A stretch of 64,000 nucleotides of DNA from Streptococcus oralis (GCF_016127915.1 NZ_CP066059.1:372001-436000); one strand, 5' to 3'; counted from the stretch's first letter, positions 8,325 through 18,469 are shown. Notes: generated by a model from the sequence alone, not told the origin. Numbers and translations: made by a program.

Positions 8325-9075
8325 AAATCATAACCACCCGTCTAACGGGTGGTTTGCACTAGGGCTATAAGCCCAAATCACCAGCCAGCGCCTAAAGACG
8401 CTGGCTTTCACGTTGTTCAAGCCTTATTGCTCTTGACTCGTCACTTGCCTCTCAAAGAGCCTTTAGTATTACTTACCACTATCCCTAAAGGGATCCTCAT
8501 ATTCTTTTACACTCAATTTATCCAACGCTATATCATGCCTTTCCTGCTCTTGAATATATTTCTTAATTGTGGCTTCATTGAGCCCTACTGTACTTACATA
8601 ATAACCTTCCGCCCAAAAATGTCGGTTCCCAAACTTATATTTTAGATTGGCGTGCTTATCAAACATCATGAGAGCACTTTTGCCTTTTAAATACCCCATG
8701 AAACTTGAAACACTTATCCTTGGTGGAATACTTACTAACATATGTACATGATCAGGCATTAAATGGCCTTCGATAATCTCAACACCTTTATAACTACATA
8801 ATCGACGAAATATTTCTCCCAAACTGCTTCGATATTGATTATAAATGACTTTTCGTCTATACTTAGGGGTGACACAATGTGATATTTACACATCCACTTT
8901 GTGTGTGATAAACTATGTGCCTTTTGTGCCATATTTTTCTCCTTTCGCTTTACAATTGGCTTGAACACCTTTATTGTATCGCGTTTGGAGTTTTTGGTAT
9001 AACCTTTGACGCGCACCCGCTTAGCGGGTGGTTTATTTGTCTCGCACCTTACGGAGCGAGACAGACTAATAGTCA
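8325..9075 (-). mobile_element. IS200/IS605-family insertion sequence, single gene
   Basis: About 0.75 kb element with one TnpA-type gene on the minus strand and no terminal inverted repeats. Subterminal hairpins are seen instead: 8332-8354 (AACCACCCG / CGGGTGGTT), 8383-8406 (AGCCAGCG / CGCTGGCT), 9014-9030 (CACCCGC / GCGGGTG) and 9039-9062 (GTCTCGC / GCGAGAC). The first and third share their stem sequence, as expected for the left and right TnpA recognition hairpins. Exact ends are estimated. Confidence 0.8.
8469..8932 (-). pseudogene. tnpA: IS200-like transposase TnpA, frameshifted
   Basis: HUH-type Y1 transposase of IS200/IS605 elements, which moves single-stranded DNA. The N-terminal piece starts at ATG 8932 (MAQKAHSLSHTKWMCKYHIV), then the frame shifts near 8872; the rest continues in another frame with GEIFRRLCSYKGVEIIEGH, the HUH motif in MPDHVHMLVSIPP and the catalytic-Tyr region KKYIQEQERH. 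Restoring one T in the run read as GTGTCACC would rejoin the frames. The element is therefore probably inactive unless supplied in trans, or the shift is a sequencing error. Confidence 0.85.
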
Positions 9076-9085
9076 CATAAATCAG

Positions 9086-9120
9086 AAAAAGAGCAGTTCA
9101 AATGGAACTGCTCTTTTTTT
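9086..9120 (-). terminator. terminator after phoH
   Basis: Stem AAAAAGAGCAGTTC / GAACTGCTCTTTTT with a five-base loop, T-runs on both sides, starting 2 bp after the phoH stop. It can act in both directions. Confidence 0.85.
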
Positions 9121-9121
9121 G

Positions 9122-10108
9122 CTATTCTGTCTCTTCCTTCTTTTCTTCATTTTTAACTGGAGCTGGTTCATAAGCTCGGATGATTTGAGCGACAACTGGA
9201 TGACGAACCACATCCTTAGCTGAAAAATGAACAAAGTCGATTTGGTGAATATTCTTGAGCTTTTCTTGGGCATCAATCAAACCGGACTTAACATTGCGTG
9301 GCAGGTCAATCTGGCTGATATCTCCATTGACAATCATCTTCGAATTAAAGCCTAAACGAGTCAGGAACATCTTCATCTGCATGATAGTCGTATTTTGCGC
9401 CTCATCGAGAATGACAAAGGCATCGTCCAAGGTCCGTCCACGCATGTAGGCAAGGGGCGCGATTTCTATAATTTCACGCTCCATGAGGCGGGTGGTTTGG
9501 TCTTTACCAAGAATCTGATACAAGGCATCGTAAACAGGTCGAAGGTAAGGATCCACCTTCTCCTTGAGATCACCCGGAAGAAATCCAAGACTCTCTCCTG
9601 CTTCAACGGCTGGACGAGTAAGGATAATCCGCTTGACCTGCCCACGTTTAAGGGCCGTCACCGCCAAGGTCACTGCAAGAAAGGTCTTCCCTGTCCCTGC
9701 AGGCCCGATTCCAAAGGTCACATCATGCTGTTTGACACTGTCCACATAAAGTTTTTGACCCAGTGTTTTGACACGGATAGGCTTCCCTGTATTGTCCTTA
9801 ATAATTTCTTCTTCGTAAAGGGCGACAAACTTATCGATTTCATCGTTCTTGACCATGCTAATCGCAGTCACCACATCTGGCGTGCCAACCGTCATTCCTC
9901 GATTCACCAAGACCATCAAAGCCTGAATAACCTGACGGGCTTCCTCACAGGCAGTCTCTTCGCCCAAAACCTGGACAATCTCCGTACGGGCATGAATCAC
10001 CACATCGAGCTCTTCTTCCATCAAACGAAGATGGCGCTCATTGGAACCAAAAAGATGAAACAAGTCATCTGGATGACTCAGTTGAATGTCTATTGAATGT
10101 TCCTTCAA
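9122..10108 (-). CDS. phoH: PhoH-family ATPase
   Basis: Cytoplasmic P-loop ATPase of the PhoH family, linked in other bacteria to RNA metabolism; the precise job is unclear. The 328-residue protein has an N-terminal KH-like part, Walker A GPAGTGKTF (about 135) and Walker B VILDEAQNTT with the following TRLGFNSKMIVNGDISQ motif, ending in an acidic/Lys-rich tail. The start is TTG at 10108 with GAGAGG eight bases upstream, since no in-frame ATG lies nearby. Confidence 0.93.
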   Translation of the reverse strand: MKEHSIDIQLSHPDDLFHLFGSNERHLRLMEEELDVVIHARTEIVQVLGEETACEEARQVIQALMVLVNRGMTVGTPDVVTAISMVKNDEIDKFVALYEEEIIKDNTGKPIRVKTLGQKLYVDSVKQHDVTFGIGPAGTGKTFLAVTLAVTALKRGQVKRIILTRPAVEAGESLGFLPGDLKEKVDPYLRPVYDALYQILGKDQTTRLMEREIIEIAPLAYMRGRTLDDAFVILDEAQNTTIMQMKMFLTRLGFNSKMIVNGDISQIDLPRNVKSGLIDAQEKLKNIHQIDFVHFSAKDVVRHPVVAQIIRAYEPAPVKNEEKKEETE

Positions 10109-10188
10109 ATAAAGAACCTCTCTAATCCGTTTATTTCTTTTTATTATAGCAAAGAGAACAATAAAATACTAGCCTCATCTCATTGTCT

Positions 10189-10404
10189 CTAGTGTTCTAA
10201 GTATTCTTGCCAGATGGCGTCAAAGTCTCCTAAGTTAAAAGAGAAACTGGCATGTTCCTCCAAAAAGCGACTCACCTCATCAAAATCATCCGTGTGTTTT
10301 GGAAAGGCCGACTCTTCAAAAGCGAGGTCTGCCAAGATAGACTTGGGACTGTTACTTTTAGGATTGCGCTCAGTCATGAGCCAAGTGTAAAATGATTTTC
10401 TCAA
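10189..10404 (-). CDS. YozE-family small protein (UPF0346)
   Basis: Seventy-one residue acidic protein of the YozE SAM-like family, function unknown. It has the family start [14 protein letters not shown] and the [14 protein letters not shown] segment, and is of normal length. Translation appears to start at TTG (10404), six bases after AGGAG. It lies between phoH and a GrpB-like gene, probably in one operon with the latter. Confidence 0.85.
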   Translation of the reverse strand: MRKSFYTWLMTERNPKSNSPKSILADLAFEESAFPKHTDDFDEVSRFLEEHASFSFNLGDFDAIWQEYLEH

Positions 10405-10416
10405 TTCTTTCTCCTA

Positions 10417-11007
10417 TCAAGACTTTTTTTGATGACACTTTTCTGATTCTTGAAAATTACTGGACTTAGCCTCTGAAACGTAGTGGTTTATAAAATCCGT
10501 TTTCGCATCTGTATAGGCGTCTCGATTGTGTTCAAATTGTTTCCACAAACTTAGTTTTAATTCCTGATACGCTTGGGCGATATCTGGATGCTGGCAGAGA
10601 TAATCTCTAAAATAAATCTCGTCATGATCTCCCGTCATTCGCAAATGTAAATGAAAAACTTTCTCAGCAAATCCCTGCTCTGTATATCCTTTATTTAGCG
10701 AAATCCTGTTAGGACTCTCCGACATCACTAGCCACCCATTCTTCACCAATAAATCCCTAACTCTCGCTAAATCCTCTATTCTACCTACTTCTAACAGAAT
10801 ATCAACGATATTTTTGGCCCAAATATTAGGGATAGCAGTGCTACCGATATGTTCTATTCTTTTAATAACATTTGCACCCAATATTTTTTTCAGATTTGCT
10901 TTTTCCGATTCATACCAGTCTTTCCACTCTGACTTGTGCTCTACTAGAAAAATAGGAAAAAGTTGCCAGAGTTCCTCTAAACTCATTTCTTCAAGTTTCT
11001 TTTTCAT
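10417..11007 (-). CDS. GrpB-family nucleotidyltransferase-like protein (UPF0157)
   Basis: 196-residue member of the GrpB/UPF0157 family, which has a nucleotidyltransferase fold. The hallmark is RIEHIGSTAIPNIWAKNIVDILLEV (about 50-75), followed by FHLHLRMTGD and YFRDYLCQHPDIAQAYQELK. Substrate unknown. Codon use and base composition are more AT-rich than the flanking housekeeping genes, and it looks like a movable passenger between yozE and cvfB; this is only an impression. Confidence 0.82.
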   Translation of the reverse strand: MKKKLEEMSLEELWQLFPIFLVEHKSEWKDWYESEKANLKKILGANVIKRIEHIGSTAIPNIWAKNIVDILLEVGRIEDLARVRDLLVKNGWLVMSESPNRISLNKGYTEQGFAEKVFHLHLRMTGDHDEIYFRDYLCQHPDIAQAYQELKLSLWKQFEHNRDAYTDAKTDFINHYVSEAKSSNFQESEKCHQKKS

Positions 11008-11018
11008 GTCTATAAGAC

Positions 11019-11873
11019 CTAAATCAACTCTGTACCAAACTGGTCTTGCTTGATTTTGCCAGCCTTCATCAAGCCACCGAGTGCTTTCTTGAACTGACCT
11101 TTAGAGATACCAAAGGTTGCCTTGATATCCTCAGGAGACGACTTATCATTCAAGGTCATGAAACCGCCATTGCTTTCCAAGTAGGTCAAAATCATCTGAG
11201 CATCATTTTCCAACATTTCAAAGGAACGTGGTTTGAGGGATAGGTTCAAGGTACGATCCACTTCACGGAAACCGATGACACGCGCATCTAGCACTTGCCC
11301 CAAACGTGGCTCTGCGTAACGTTCACTTGGGTGAATGAAACCAAGCATGTTATTCTCTGGTAGGTAAACAAATGTTCCTGACAGCTTGAGACGGTAAACA
11401 ATGGCTGGCCAGTTTTGGTTCTGCATGTTGTTGTAGGCAGGACGAGCCAGACGTTGGAAGTCTTCCTGATAAGCCAAGAGTCCCCAGATTCGGTCTTTCT
11501 TGTCTACTTCTAGACGAATATAAAGTTTATCGCCCTTCTTGGGCCAGAGCTCTTTTAGTTCAGGTAGGATATCCAGTGACACTACGATTTCCTTGTCAGG
11601 AAGTCCTGTATCAACAAAGACACCCAAATCCTTACGCACTTCTGTTACAGTTCCCCAACCAAATTGGTCCTGAGTTGCAGTCACTTCTAGAGTTGTCAAG
11701 CGTAATTTTTGCTTCATATCCGTGTAGGCAAAACCTTTGACCGTATCCCCTACTGTATGTTGGCCTTCTTCCTTGGCAAGGGCGTAGGTCTGACCATCCT
11801 TTTGTACAAAGTAAAAACGGTCATTTTCATCGATGATGAGTCCAACGATAAAACTTGCAAGATTTGTATTCAT
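11019..11873 (-). CDS. cvfB: S1-domain RNA-binding regulator CvfB
   Basis: RNA-binding protein of the CvfB family, which affects virulence gene expression in S. aureus. The 284-residue protein starts at ATG 11873 (MNTNLASFIVGLIIDENDR), placed by AGAAGGAAAT; the longer frame upstream lacks a ribosome binding site. It contains S1-type segments (GTVTEVRKDLGVFVDTGLPDKE) and a C-terminal winged-helix-like part (FGISKGQFKKALGGLMKAGK). It follows frr in the same orientation after a terminator. Confidence 0.9.
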   Translation of the reverse strand: MNTNLASFIVGLIIDENDRFYFVQKDGQTYALAKEEGQHTVGDTVKGFAYTDMKQKLRLTTLEVTATQDQFGWGTVTEVRKDLGVFVDTGLPDKEIVVSLDILPELKELWPKKGDKLYIRLEVDKKDRIWGLLAYQEDFQRLARPAYNNMQNQNWPAIVYRLKLSGTFVYLPENNMLGFIHPSERYAEPRLGQVLDARVIGFREVDRTLNLSLKPRSFEMLENDAQMILTYLESNGGFMTLNDKSSPEDIKATFGISKGQFKKALGGLMKAGKIKQDQFGTELI

Positions 11874-11890
11874 ATTTCCTTCTTTCGAAT

Positions 11891-11918
11891 AAAACTCAGC
11901 CAGCAATGCCAACTGAGT
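11891..11918 (-). terminator. terminator after frr
   Basis: Minus strand AACTCAG / CTGAGTT stem with a 13-base loop, then TTATT. Located between frr and cvfB; the T-run is modest, so some read-through is likely. Confidence 0.6.
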
Positions 11919-11933
11919 TTTTCTGTTTATTTC

Positions 11934-12491
11934 TTAGACTTCCAAGATTTCTTTTTCTTTATTGGCAGTCATGTCGTCGATGTGTTTCACAGCATCGTCT
12001 GTTACTTTTTGAATATCTTTTTCAAGAGTCTTCAATTCGTCTTCAGTGATTTCTTTTGCTTTTTCTTGCTTTTTAGCTTCGTCCATAGCGTCGCGGCGGA
12101 TGTTGCGAACAGCCACTTTAGCATTCTCACCGACCTTCTTCACTTCTTTGGCAAGGTCACGACGAGTCTCTTCTGTAAGAGCTGGGATAACCAAGCGGAT
12201 CACAGAGCCGTCATTAGCTGGTGTGATACCTAGATCAGAAGCGTTCAAGGCACGTTCGACGTCTTTCAATGAAGACTTGTCAAATGGTGTCACTAACAAG
12301 ACACGCGCTTCTGGAATAGTAATAGAAGCGATTTGGTTAAGAGGAGTTTCGACTCCATAGTACTCTACGTGGATACGGTCTAGCAAGCTCGCGTTGGCAC
12401 GACCGGCACGGATACCACCAAATTCACGAGCGAGTGATTGGTGAGACTGGGTCATTCTCTCTTTAGCTTTTTCTACAATTGCGTTAGCCAT
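11934..12491 (-). CDS. frr: ribosome recycling factor
   Basis: RRF splits post-termination ribosomes together with EF-G. The 185-residue protein begins [16 protein letters not shown] at 12491, with AAGGA upstream, and contains the conserved [19 protein letters not shown] and the C-terminal KIQ-type helix ([19 protein letters not shown]). The frame stays open into pyrH, but that extension has no support. It follows pyrH by 7 bp, the usual pyrH-frr pair. Confidence 0.97.
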   Translation of the reverse strand: MANAIVEKAKERMTQSHQSLAREFGGIRAGRANASLLDRIHVEYYGVETPLNQIASITIPEARVLLVTPFDKSSLKDVERALNASDLGITPANDGSVIRLVIPALTEETRRDLAKEVKKVGENAKVAVRNIRRDAMDEAKKQEKAKEITEDELKTLEKDIQKVTDDAVKHIDDMTANKEKEILEV

Positions 12492-12498
12492 AATTTTC

Positions 12499-13236
12499 TT
12501 ATTCCTTTTCTTCGATATTGTTTGAAACTGTTGTTCCGATATTTTCACCAAATACGACACGTTTGATATTGCCTGGTTGGTTCATGTTAAAGACAACCAA
12601 GTCAATGTCGTTGTCCATAGAGAGGGTTGAAGCTGTTGAATCCATGATACGAAGACCTTTGTTGATAACATCACGGTGAGTCAATTCTTCAAACTTAACG
12701 GCAGTCTTGTCTTTCTTAGGATCAGCATTGTAAACACCATCTACGCCATTTTTAGCCATAAGAATGGCATCCGCTTCGATTTCAGCTGCACGAAGGGCTG
12801 CTGTTGTATCTGTTGAGAAGTAAGGTGAACCAATCCCAGCACCAAAGATAACGATACGGCCTTTTTCAAGGTGGCGAAGGGCACGTCCACGTACATAAGG
12901 TTCTGCCACTTGTTGCATGGCAATGGCTGTTTGTACACGCGTATCGACACCAACTTGTTGCAATGAATCTGCCATCACAAGAGCATTCATAACAGTCCCA
13001 AGCATTCCAGTGTAATCTGCCTGAACGCGGTCCATTCCTGCTTCTGCAGCAGGTTCCCCACGCCAGAGATTTCCTCCACCAATAACAAGGGCAATTTCGA
13101 TACCTAAGCTATGAACTTCTTGAATCTCTTTTGCGATTGTTTGAACTGTTTGGATATCAATCCCTACGCCACGTTCACCGGCAAGGGCTTCACCTGATAA
13201 CTTGATTAAAATACGTTTATACTTGGGATTCGCCAT
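12499..13236 (-). CDS. pyrH: UMP kinase
   Basis: Converts UMP to UDP in pyrimidine nucleotide synthesis; a hexameric amino-acid-kinase fold enzyme. The 245-residue protein shows [20 protein letters not shown] at the start, the GGGNLWRG loop, and [21 protein letters not shown]. Ribosome binding site AAAGGAG precedes the ATG. It heads the pyrH-frr pair. Confidence 0.97.
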   Translation of the reverse strand: MANPKYKRILIKLSGEALAGERGVGIDIQTVQTIAKEIQEVHSLGIEIALVIGGGNLWRGEPAAEAGMDRVQADYTGMLGTVMNALVMADSLQQVGVDTRVQTAIAMQQVAEPYVRGRALRHLEKGRIVIFGAGIGSPYFSTDTTAALRAAEIEADAILMAKNGVDGVYNADPKKDKTAVKFEELTHRDVINKGLRIMDSTASTLSMDNDIDLVVFNMNQPGNIKRVVFGENIGTTVSNNIEEKE

Positions 13237-13319
13237 TTTTACTCTCCTTTTTTTATCCTACCTATTTTATCACAATTTCTAAGATTTTTATAGTATCATG
13301 AGCAATTCTTTCAAAAAAA

Positions 13320-14654
13320 TTAGACAGTTAAAAATTCCTCTAAGTCGGTAAGAGCACGCTCTGCAATTTTTTCATAACGAGCCTTCTTATCACGGATACG
13401 CTCGCCATCCAATTCCTTGATAATCCCAAAATTGACATTCATTGGTTGGAAATGTTTGCTATCAGCGTGAGTGATGTAATGAGCTAGACTTCCGATCGCT
13501 GTGGTCTCTGGGAAGATAGCTTCACTTTCACCCTTGAAGAGTCGAGCAGCGTTAATACCTGCAACCAAGCCTGAGGCTGCTGACTCAACATAGCCTTCCA
13601 CACCCGTCATTTGACCAGCAAAGAAGAGGTTGGGTTGTTTCTTAGAACGGTAAGTCTGTTCAAGAAGATTTGGTGAATCCATGTAAGAATTGCGGTGCAT
13701 GACCCCATAACGGACAAACTCAGCATTTTCAAGACCTGGAATCATTTGGAAAACACGCTTTTGCTCCCCCCATTTGAGGTGGGTTTGGAAACCAACGATA
13801 TTGTAGAGGCTACCAGCCGCATTGTCCTGACGAAGTTGAACAACTGCATAAGGGGTTTTAAATTCGCCATCACGAGGTCCTGTGTAGTCGTCTGGATACT
13901 CCAGACCAACTGGTTTCATAGGACCATAAAGCATGGTTTTAATGCCACGCTTAGCCATGACTTCGATAGGCATACAACCTTCAAAGTACTTTTCTTTTTC
14001 AAAGGAATTGAGCGGTGCTTCTTCCGCATTGACCAAGGCTTCATGGAAATCCATAAACTCTTGCTTGGTCATTGGAGCATTGAGGTAGGCCGCCTCTCCC
14101 TTGTCATAACGAGACTTGAGATAGACCTTGCTCATATCAATGGTGTTGACATCGATAATCGGCGCCGCCGCGTCGTAGAAATAGAAACCATCGCCGTCAT
14201 TAAGGGCATGAATCTTTTCAGCTAGGGCATCGCTGGTTAAAGGACCAGTAGCGACAACTGTAATAACATCGGTCGGCAATTCTGTAATTTCATCACGAAC
14301 CACCTCAATCAAGGGGTGGTTGGCCACTTTCTCAGTCACCATTTGGGAGAAACCGTCACGGTCCACCGCAAGGGCACCGCCCGCAGGAACACGTGTAGCT
14401 TCAGCAGATTCCAAGATAACAGAACCCAAGCGACGCATTTCTTCCTTGAGAAGCCCAACTGCATTGGTCAAAGCATCCCCACGTAAGGAATTGGAACAAA
14501 CCAATTCAGCAAAATTGTCTGTTTTGTGTTGGGGTGTTGACTTGACACCACGCATTTCATAGAGTTTAACTGGAATACCACGTTCTGCGATTTGGTAGGC
14601 TGCTTCAGAACCTGCCAAACCTGCTCCGATAACATTGATATAAGATTGAGACAT
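13320..14654 (-). CDS. trmFO: tRNA (uracil-54-C5) methyltransferase, folate/FAD-dependent
   Basis: Makes ribothymidine at tRNA position 54 from methylene-tetrahydrofolate and FADH2 (formerly Gid). The 444-residue protein begins [20 protein letters not shown], with the FAD-binding GxGxxG, and contains [20 protein letters not shown] and ALLYGPMKP-like and [16 protein letters not shown] segments. The start at 14654 is placed by AGAGGT; the longer frame has no ribosome binding site. It appears to be a separate transcription unit. Confidence 0.95.
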   Translation of the reverse strand: MSQSYINVIGAGLAGSEAAYQIAERGIPVKLYEMRGVKSTPQHKTDNFAELVCSNSLRGDALTNAVGLLKEEMRRLGSVILESAEATRVPAGGALAVDRDGFSQMVTEKVANHPLIEVVRDEITELPTDVITVVATGPLTSDALAEKIHALNDGDGFYFYDAAAPIIDVNTIDMSKVYLKSRYDKGEAAYLNAPMTKQEFMDFHEALVNAEEAPLNSFEKEKYFEGCMPIEVMAKRGIKTMLYGPMKPVGLEYPDDYTGPRDGEFKTPYAVVQLRQDNAAGSLYNIVGFQTHLKWGEQKRVFQMIPGLENAEFVRYGVMHRNSYMDSPNLLEQTYRSKKQPNLFFAGQMTGVEGYVESAASGLVAGINAARLFKGESEAIFPETTAIGSLAHYITHADSKHFQPMNVNFGIIKELDGERIRDKKARYEKIAERALTDLEEFLTV

Positions 14655-14756
14655 GACACTAATACCTCTTTGGGTGGGACCTAAGTTCATATCAAAACAA
14701 GCTACTAGACTGTTTGACACCCACAAATCTTTCTAAATTTTCTTTTACTAGTATAA

Positions 14757-14785
14757 CAAAAAAAGGGAAGAAGGCAAACTTCCCT
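14757..14785 (-). terminator. terminator after the tmk-rsmI operon
   Basis: Minus strand stem GGGAAG / CTTCCC with loop TTTGCCTT, followed by seven T residues, directly after the rsmI stop. Confidence 0.8.
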
Positions 14786-14787
14786 GT

Positions 14788-15666
14788 TTAATCATTTTCT
14801 TGATTTTCTTCCCAGTCGTGGTAGGCAGCGTAGAGCTGGCTTTTATTCCACTGGTAGAGTTTCGCAACTTCCTTAATGGCTTGATTTTTCTTCATGCCTT
14901 GCTGGATACGAGATTGGATTTCTGAAAACAAGTCCTCCTCGTCCTTTTTCTCCACATCCTGACTGGCACCTTCAACGATGAGAAGGCACTCGCCCTTGAG
15001 TGGCGTTTCAGCGATGCTTTCTAGCAATTCAGAGATCTTTCCTCTTTGGTATTCTTCATAGATTTTGGTTAATTCTCTAACCAAGACCACCGAGCGGTCA
15101 CCATAGACTTCTAGCATATTTTCCAGCGTATCGGCCACACGGTGGGGCGATTCATAGAAAATCTGAGTTTCTGGATAATCTTTTTTCAAGTCGAAAAATT
15201 GCTTTTGCTGGCCTGATTTTCTCGGTAAGAAACCGTAAAAGATATGTGGCTGTGGCGCCAATCCGCTAGCAATCAAGGCAGAAATCCCTGCAGAGGCACC
15301 TGGAACTGTGACAACAGCAATATCTTCTTCGATGGCTGCCTTGACCAAATCATGACCAGGGTCCGAGATGCTAGGTAAACCCGCATCAGAAACCTGAGCA
15401 ATACTCTGTCCTGCTTTCAGGAAACCAATCAAATCAGGAATTTTTTCCTTGGCATTGTGCTCATGAAAGCTGATTTGCTTGGTCGAAATGTCAAAATGCT
15501 TGAGTAAGAGACCCGTATTGCGCGTGTCCTCCGCAGCAATCCAGTCCACCTCTTTCAAGGTCTGAATGGCACGAAAAGTCATATCATCTAGATTGCCAAT
15601 CGGCGTTGCCACTAGGTAAAGCTTGCCATAGGGAGATTGCCCCTTAAAACTTTTTTGAATCTGCAT
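14788..15666 (-). CDS. rsmI: 16S rRNA (cytidine-1402-2'-O)-methyltransferase
   Basis: SAM-dependent methyltransferase of the tetrapyrrole-methylase fold acting on C1402 of 16S rRNA. The 292-residue protein has YLVATPIGNLDDMTFRAI, AAEDTRNTGLLLKHF, QVSDAGLPSISDPG and VPGASAGISALIASG, all diagnostic. It follows yabA by 2 bp, as the last gene of tmk-holB-yabA-rsmI. Confidence 0.96.
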   Translation of the reverse strand: MQIQKSFKGQSPYGKLYLVATPIGNLDDMTFRAIQTLKEVDWIAAEDTRNTGLLLKHFDISTKQISFHEHNAKEKIPDLIGFLKAGQSIAQVSDAGLPSISDPGHDLVKAAIEEDIAVVTVPGASAGISALIASGLAPQPHIFYGFLPRKSGQQKQFFDLKKDYPETQIFYESPHRVADTLENMLEVYGDRSVVLVRELTKIYEEYQRGKISELLESIAETPLKGECLLIVEGASQDVEKKDEEDLFSEIQSRIQQGMKKNQAIKEVAKLYQWNKSQLYAAYHDWEENQEND

Positions 15667-15668
15667 GC

Positions 15669-15986
15669 TTACTCCCTGTATAACAACTCGTCACAGAACA
15701 TACATTCCTCGTCCTGCTCTCGGCGTTGTCCATAAAAATCATTACATACGTGAAACCCGTCTTTATAGATTCGGCGGACGCTTTCACGAACATGCTTGGC
15801 CTTAACGGGAGTATCTGCTTCCACCTCACCTAAGCGTTCGCGCAACTTACTATTTTCCAACCGAAGAGCTGTATTTTCCTCTACCAAGCTCTTGAGATTT
15901 TTCTTGATGGCTTCCACATCAGCCAAGGTCACCAATAACTGTTGGGAAAAATCGTCCAGCGCATCAAATAATTCTTTCTTATCCAT
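15669..15986 (-). CDS. yabA: replication initiation control protein YabA
   Basis: Negative regulator of replication initiation that links DnaA with the DnaN clamp. The 105-residue protein has an N-terminal leucine-zipper-like coiled coil ([18 protein letters not shown] to about residue 60) and a C-terminal zinc motif with His and Cys residues (FHVCNDFYG and ECMFCDELL). Its place between holB and rsmI is conserved in Firmicutes. Confidence 0.95.
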   Translation of the reverse strand: MDKKELFDALDDFSQQLLVTLADVEAIKKNLKSLVEENTALRLENSKLRERLGEVEADTPVKAKHVRESVRRIYKDGFHVCNDFYGQRREQDEECMFCDELLYRE

Positions 15987-16022
15987 AACCCAGCCCTTTC
16001 CTTTCTTTATCCTTCATTGAGT

Positions 16023-16913
16023 TTATATTTCTTTCAAGACCAGATATTCCATGGCATTTTGAAAGCTGACATTGGCTTGCCACATTTTTCTAGCTTCTAG
16101 TAGATTTTGTAAAATCTGTCGAATCCTTACTTGCAAGAGGTCCTGTCCACAGAGAACTTCGAGGATTCGCAAGACCTGATCTTGTTTTTCCTTGTCATCT
16201 GCCAAGCCGGCTAATTTCGCAACTTGCAAATAACTCTCTTTTTTCTTAGCTAGTAACCAGGTCAGCAAGCGTTCGCTCTCATCCACCAAGGTCCAAAAAC
16301 TAGCCTGATTGACCAACTTTTCAGCTTCAGCACGCGATTGACTAAACTGAGCTAAAAGAGTCGCTTTTTTCTTAACGAGACCTGCTTGTTCTAATTGATG
16401 GATGAGCTTTTCTTCTTGCTTTTTAAAGTGGAAAATCTGGGTCCGACTACGGATTGTCGGCAAGATTTTTTCCTCATCACTAGTTAAGAAGAAAATATAA
16501 ACTTCACTCTGAGGTTCTTCGATGACCTTGAGCAGAGAGTTGGCTGCGTTGGGATGCATTTTTTCGGCCTGCTCGATGATAAAGACCTGTTGCTGGCTTT
16601 CAATCCCTGCTTGGGAAAACTGAGCCACCAATTCCCGAATGCGTTCTGTCTTGATGACCTGATTGACTGGCTTAATCAAGGTAACATCGGGAAATTCTCC
16701 CTGTTCAATCAGCTTGCAGTTTCGGCATTTCTCACATGGTAGAACGCCTACTTTATCCCTACAAAAGAGGCTTTTAGCTAAAAACTGCGCCATTTCCAAG
16801 CTTCCAAAGAAACCTGAAAAGAGATAGGCGTGATTGAGCTGGTCTTGTTCTAGGATACGGACAAAGCGGTCAAACTGGTCTGGCTGCCAAGCCTTTAGTT
16901 GATCTTGTTTCAT
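16023..16913 (-). CDS. holB: DNA polymerase III subunit delta'
   Basis: Clamp-loader subunit delta' of the replisome. The 296-residue protein has the AAA-type start [15 protein letters not shown], a four-Cys zinc site (FCRDKV with [10 protein letters not shown]), [23 protein letters not shown] and [18 protein letters not shown]. The Walker A is degenerate, as usual for delta'. It overlaps tmk by 4 bp. Confidence 0.95.
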   Translation of the reverse strand: MKQDQLKAWQPDQFDRFVRILEQDQLNHAYLFSGFFGSLEMAQFLAKSLFCRDKVGVLPCEKCRNCKLIEQGEFPDVTLIKPVNQVIKTERIRELVAQFSQAGIESQQQVFIIEQAEKMHPNAANSLLKVIEEPQSEVYIFFLTSDEEKILPTIRSRTQIFHFKKQEEKLIHQLEQAGLVKKKATLLAQFSQSRAEAEKLVNQASFWTLVDESERLLTWLLAKKKESYLQVAKLAGLADDKEKQDQVLRILEVLCGQDLLQVRIRQILQNLLEARKMWQANVSFQNAMEYLVLKEI

Positions 16914-17548
16914 TTATCCAAGCCCATTCTGTCAAATAAGACAGCCTTGGTCGTTTCCACAACTTGCTCCAAAGGAAGACTGGCATCAATCTTGACCATG
17001 CGATTTCCTTCTTTTTCCAGGAGAGAAAGGTAACCTTGACGAACTTTCTTGTGCAAGTCTAAACCTTCCATGTCCAAACGATTGACCTCACGGTCACTAT
17101 TAGCAGTAATGCGAGCCAGCCCCTCTTCCACCTCAATGTCAAAATAGAGGGTCAAATCGGGTTTGAGGCCATCTGTCGCAAAGTGATTGAGCCAATCAAT
17201 GGCATCAATATCCAAGCCACGGCCAAATCCCTGATAAGCAACAGAACTATCGATGAAGCGGTCCATAATGACCAACTTGCCAGCTTCAAGTGCTGGAAGA
17301 ACTTTTTCCACCAAGTGCTGTCTACGACTGGCAATATAGAGAAGGAGTTCCGTTTTAGGATCCATCTGCGTATGACTTGGGTCCAAAATCACTTGACGAA
17401 TCTTCTCCCCAATCAAGACTCCACCTGGCTCACGGGTCGTCAGCACCTCTACTCCTTTTTCCTCTAAAATTGGTAGCAGAGCCTCTAAAACACTGGTCTT
17501 TCCTGCTCCCTCTGGTCCCTCAAGAGAGACTAAAAATCCTTTTGACAT
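16910..17548 (-). CDS. tmk: thymidylate kinase
   Basis: Phosphorylates dTMP to dTDP. The 212-residue protein has P-loop [17 protein letters not shown], the TREPGG motif, the [17 protein letters not shown] motif and the lid Arg region. It begins the tmk-holB-yabA-rsmI operon. Confidence 0.97.
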   Translation of the reverse strand: MSKGFLVSLEGPEGAGKTSVLEALLPILEEKGVEVLTTREPGGVLIGEKIRQVILDPSHTQMDPKTELLLYIASRRQHLVEKVLPALEAGKLVIMDRFIDSSVAYQGFGRGLDIDAIDWLNHFATDGLKPDLTLYFDIEVEEGLARITANSDREVNRLDMEGLDLHKKVRQGYLSLLEKEGNRMVKIDASLPLEQVVETTKAVLFDRMGLDK

Positions 17549-17642
17549 GTCTAACTCATTTCTTTTTTTCTACCTTCTATTCTATCAAAAAAATAGATTT
17601 TTGTGACAATCTTTTTGTGTCTTCTCCATTCAATCGACCATA

Positions 17643-17671
17643 AAAGAGGCTGGGAGTCATCCAACCTCTTA
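17643..17671 (-). terminator. terminator overlapping the proC stop
   Basis: Minus strand AAGAGGTTGG / CCAGCCTCTT stem with seven-base loop, then TTTT. The stop codon of proC lies inside the stem. Confidence 0.6.
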
Positions 17672-18466
17672 TTTACCTAGTTCTTGTGTTCGTTTATAAG
17701 CTTGCTGAACTGCGTCCATGACGGTACCTCTAAAGGCATGTTCTTCCAGACTTGCTACACCCGCGATAGTCGAACCTCCTGGGCTGCAAACTTGGTCTTT
17801 CAAAACTCCAGGATGTTGCTGGCTTTCCAGAACCATTTGTCCAGCTCCAACTACTGTTTGGGCTGCCATTTTCAAGGCCATTTCTCGTGGCAATCCTGTC
17901 TGTACACCCGCATCTGCCAAAGCCTCGATAAAGAGATAGACAAAAGCTGGTCCACAACCTGCGAGACCTGTCGCCGCATCGATTAAGCCATCTCCCAGCT
18001 CAACCAAAAGACCAGCCTTGGCTAAAAGCTGACAAAAGAGCTCACTGTCCTCAGCACGACAATTTGCTGACATGGCATAACTAATCACTCCTTGGCCAAT
18101 AGCCACTGGAGTATTGGGCATGATGCGAATAATCCGATGTTGACTTGACAGAAGACCCGCTAGTTTTTCCAAGGTCAATCCAGCTGCCATAGAAATCAAA
18201 AGAAGACTCTCTCGTTTTTCAAGGATGGTCTGGTATTGAGCAAGTAGTTCAGAAAACTGAGCAGGCTTAACTCCTAGAAAGATTACATCTGCTTCTGCAA
18301 AAATTTCTTCATTGCTGGAAGCCTGACCACCAAAGTCGGCAATAAAAGCATCTACTTTCGCTTGACTGCGATTGGCAAGGAGAAGGTCATCACCCGTCTT
18401 GGCCTGCAGGACAGCCTTAGCCAGACTAGCTCCCATATTCCCCAAACCGATAAATCCAATCTTCAT
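17669..18466 (-). CDS. proC: pyrroline-5-carboxylate reductase
   Basis: Last step of proline synthesis, NADPH-dependent. The 265-residue protein starts MKIGFIGLGNMGASLAKAVL (Rossmann GxGxxG), has VFLGVKPAQF, RIMPNTPVAIGQGV and the C-terminal signature SPGGSTIAGVASLEEHAF. It follows proA by 3 bp in the order proB-proA-proC, giving the complete glutamate-to-proline route in one operon. Confidence 0.97.
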   Translation of the reverse strand: MKIGFIGLGNMGASLAKAVLQAKTGDDLLLANRSQAKVDAFIADFGGQASSNEEIFAEADVIFLGVKPAQFSELLAQYQTILEKRESLLLISMAAGLTLEKLAGLLSSQHRIIRIMPNTPVAIGQGVISYAMSANCRAEDSELFCQLLAKAGLLVELGDGLIDAATGLAGCGPAFVYLFIEALADAGVQTGLPREMALKMAAQTVVGAGQMVLESQQHPGVLKDQVCSPGGSTIAGVASLEEHAFRGTVMDAVQQAYKRTQELGK

Positions 18467-18469
18467 CTC

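Noticed and set aside
8349..8645. Ninety-eight codon frame on the plus strand over the IS element
   Set aside because: Antisense to tnpA and crossing its hairpins; no ribosome binding site or family resemblance.
9395..10096. Long plus-strand frame (233 codons) opposite phoH
   Set aside because: It mirrors the phoH coding frame and has no ribosome binding site or recognisable domain.
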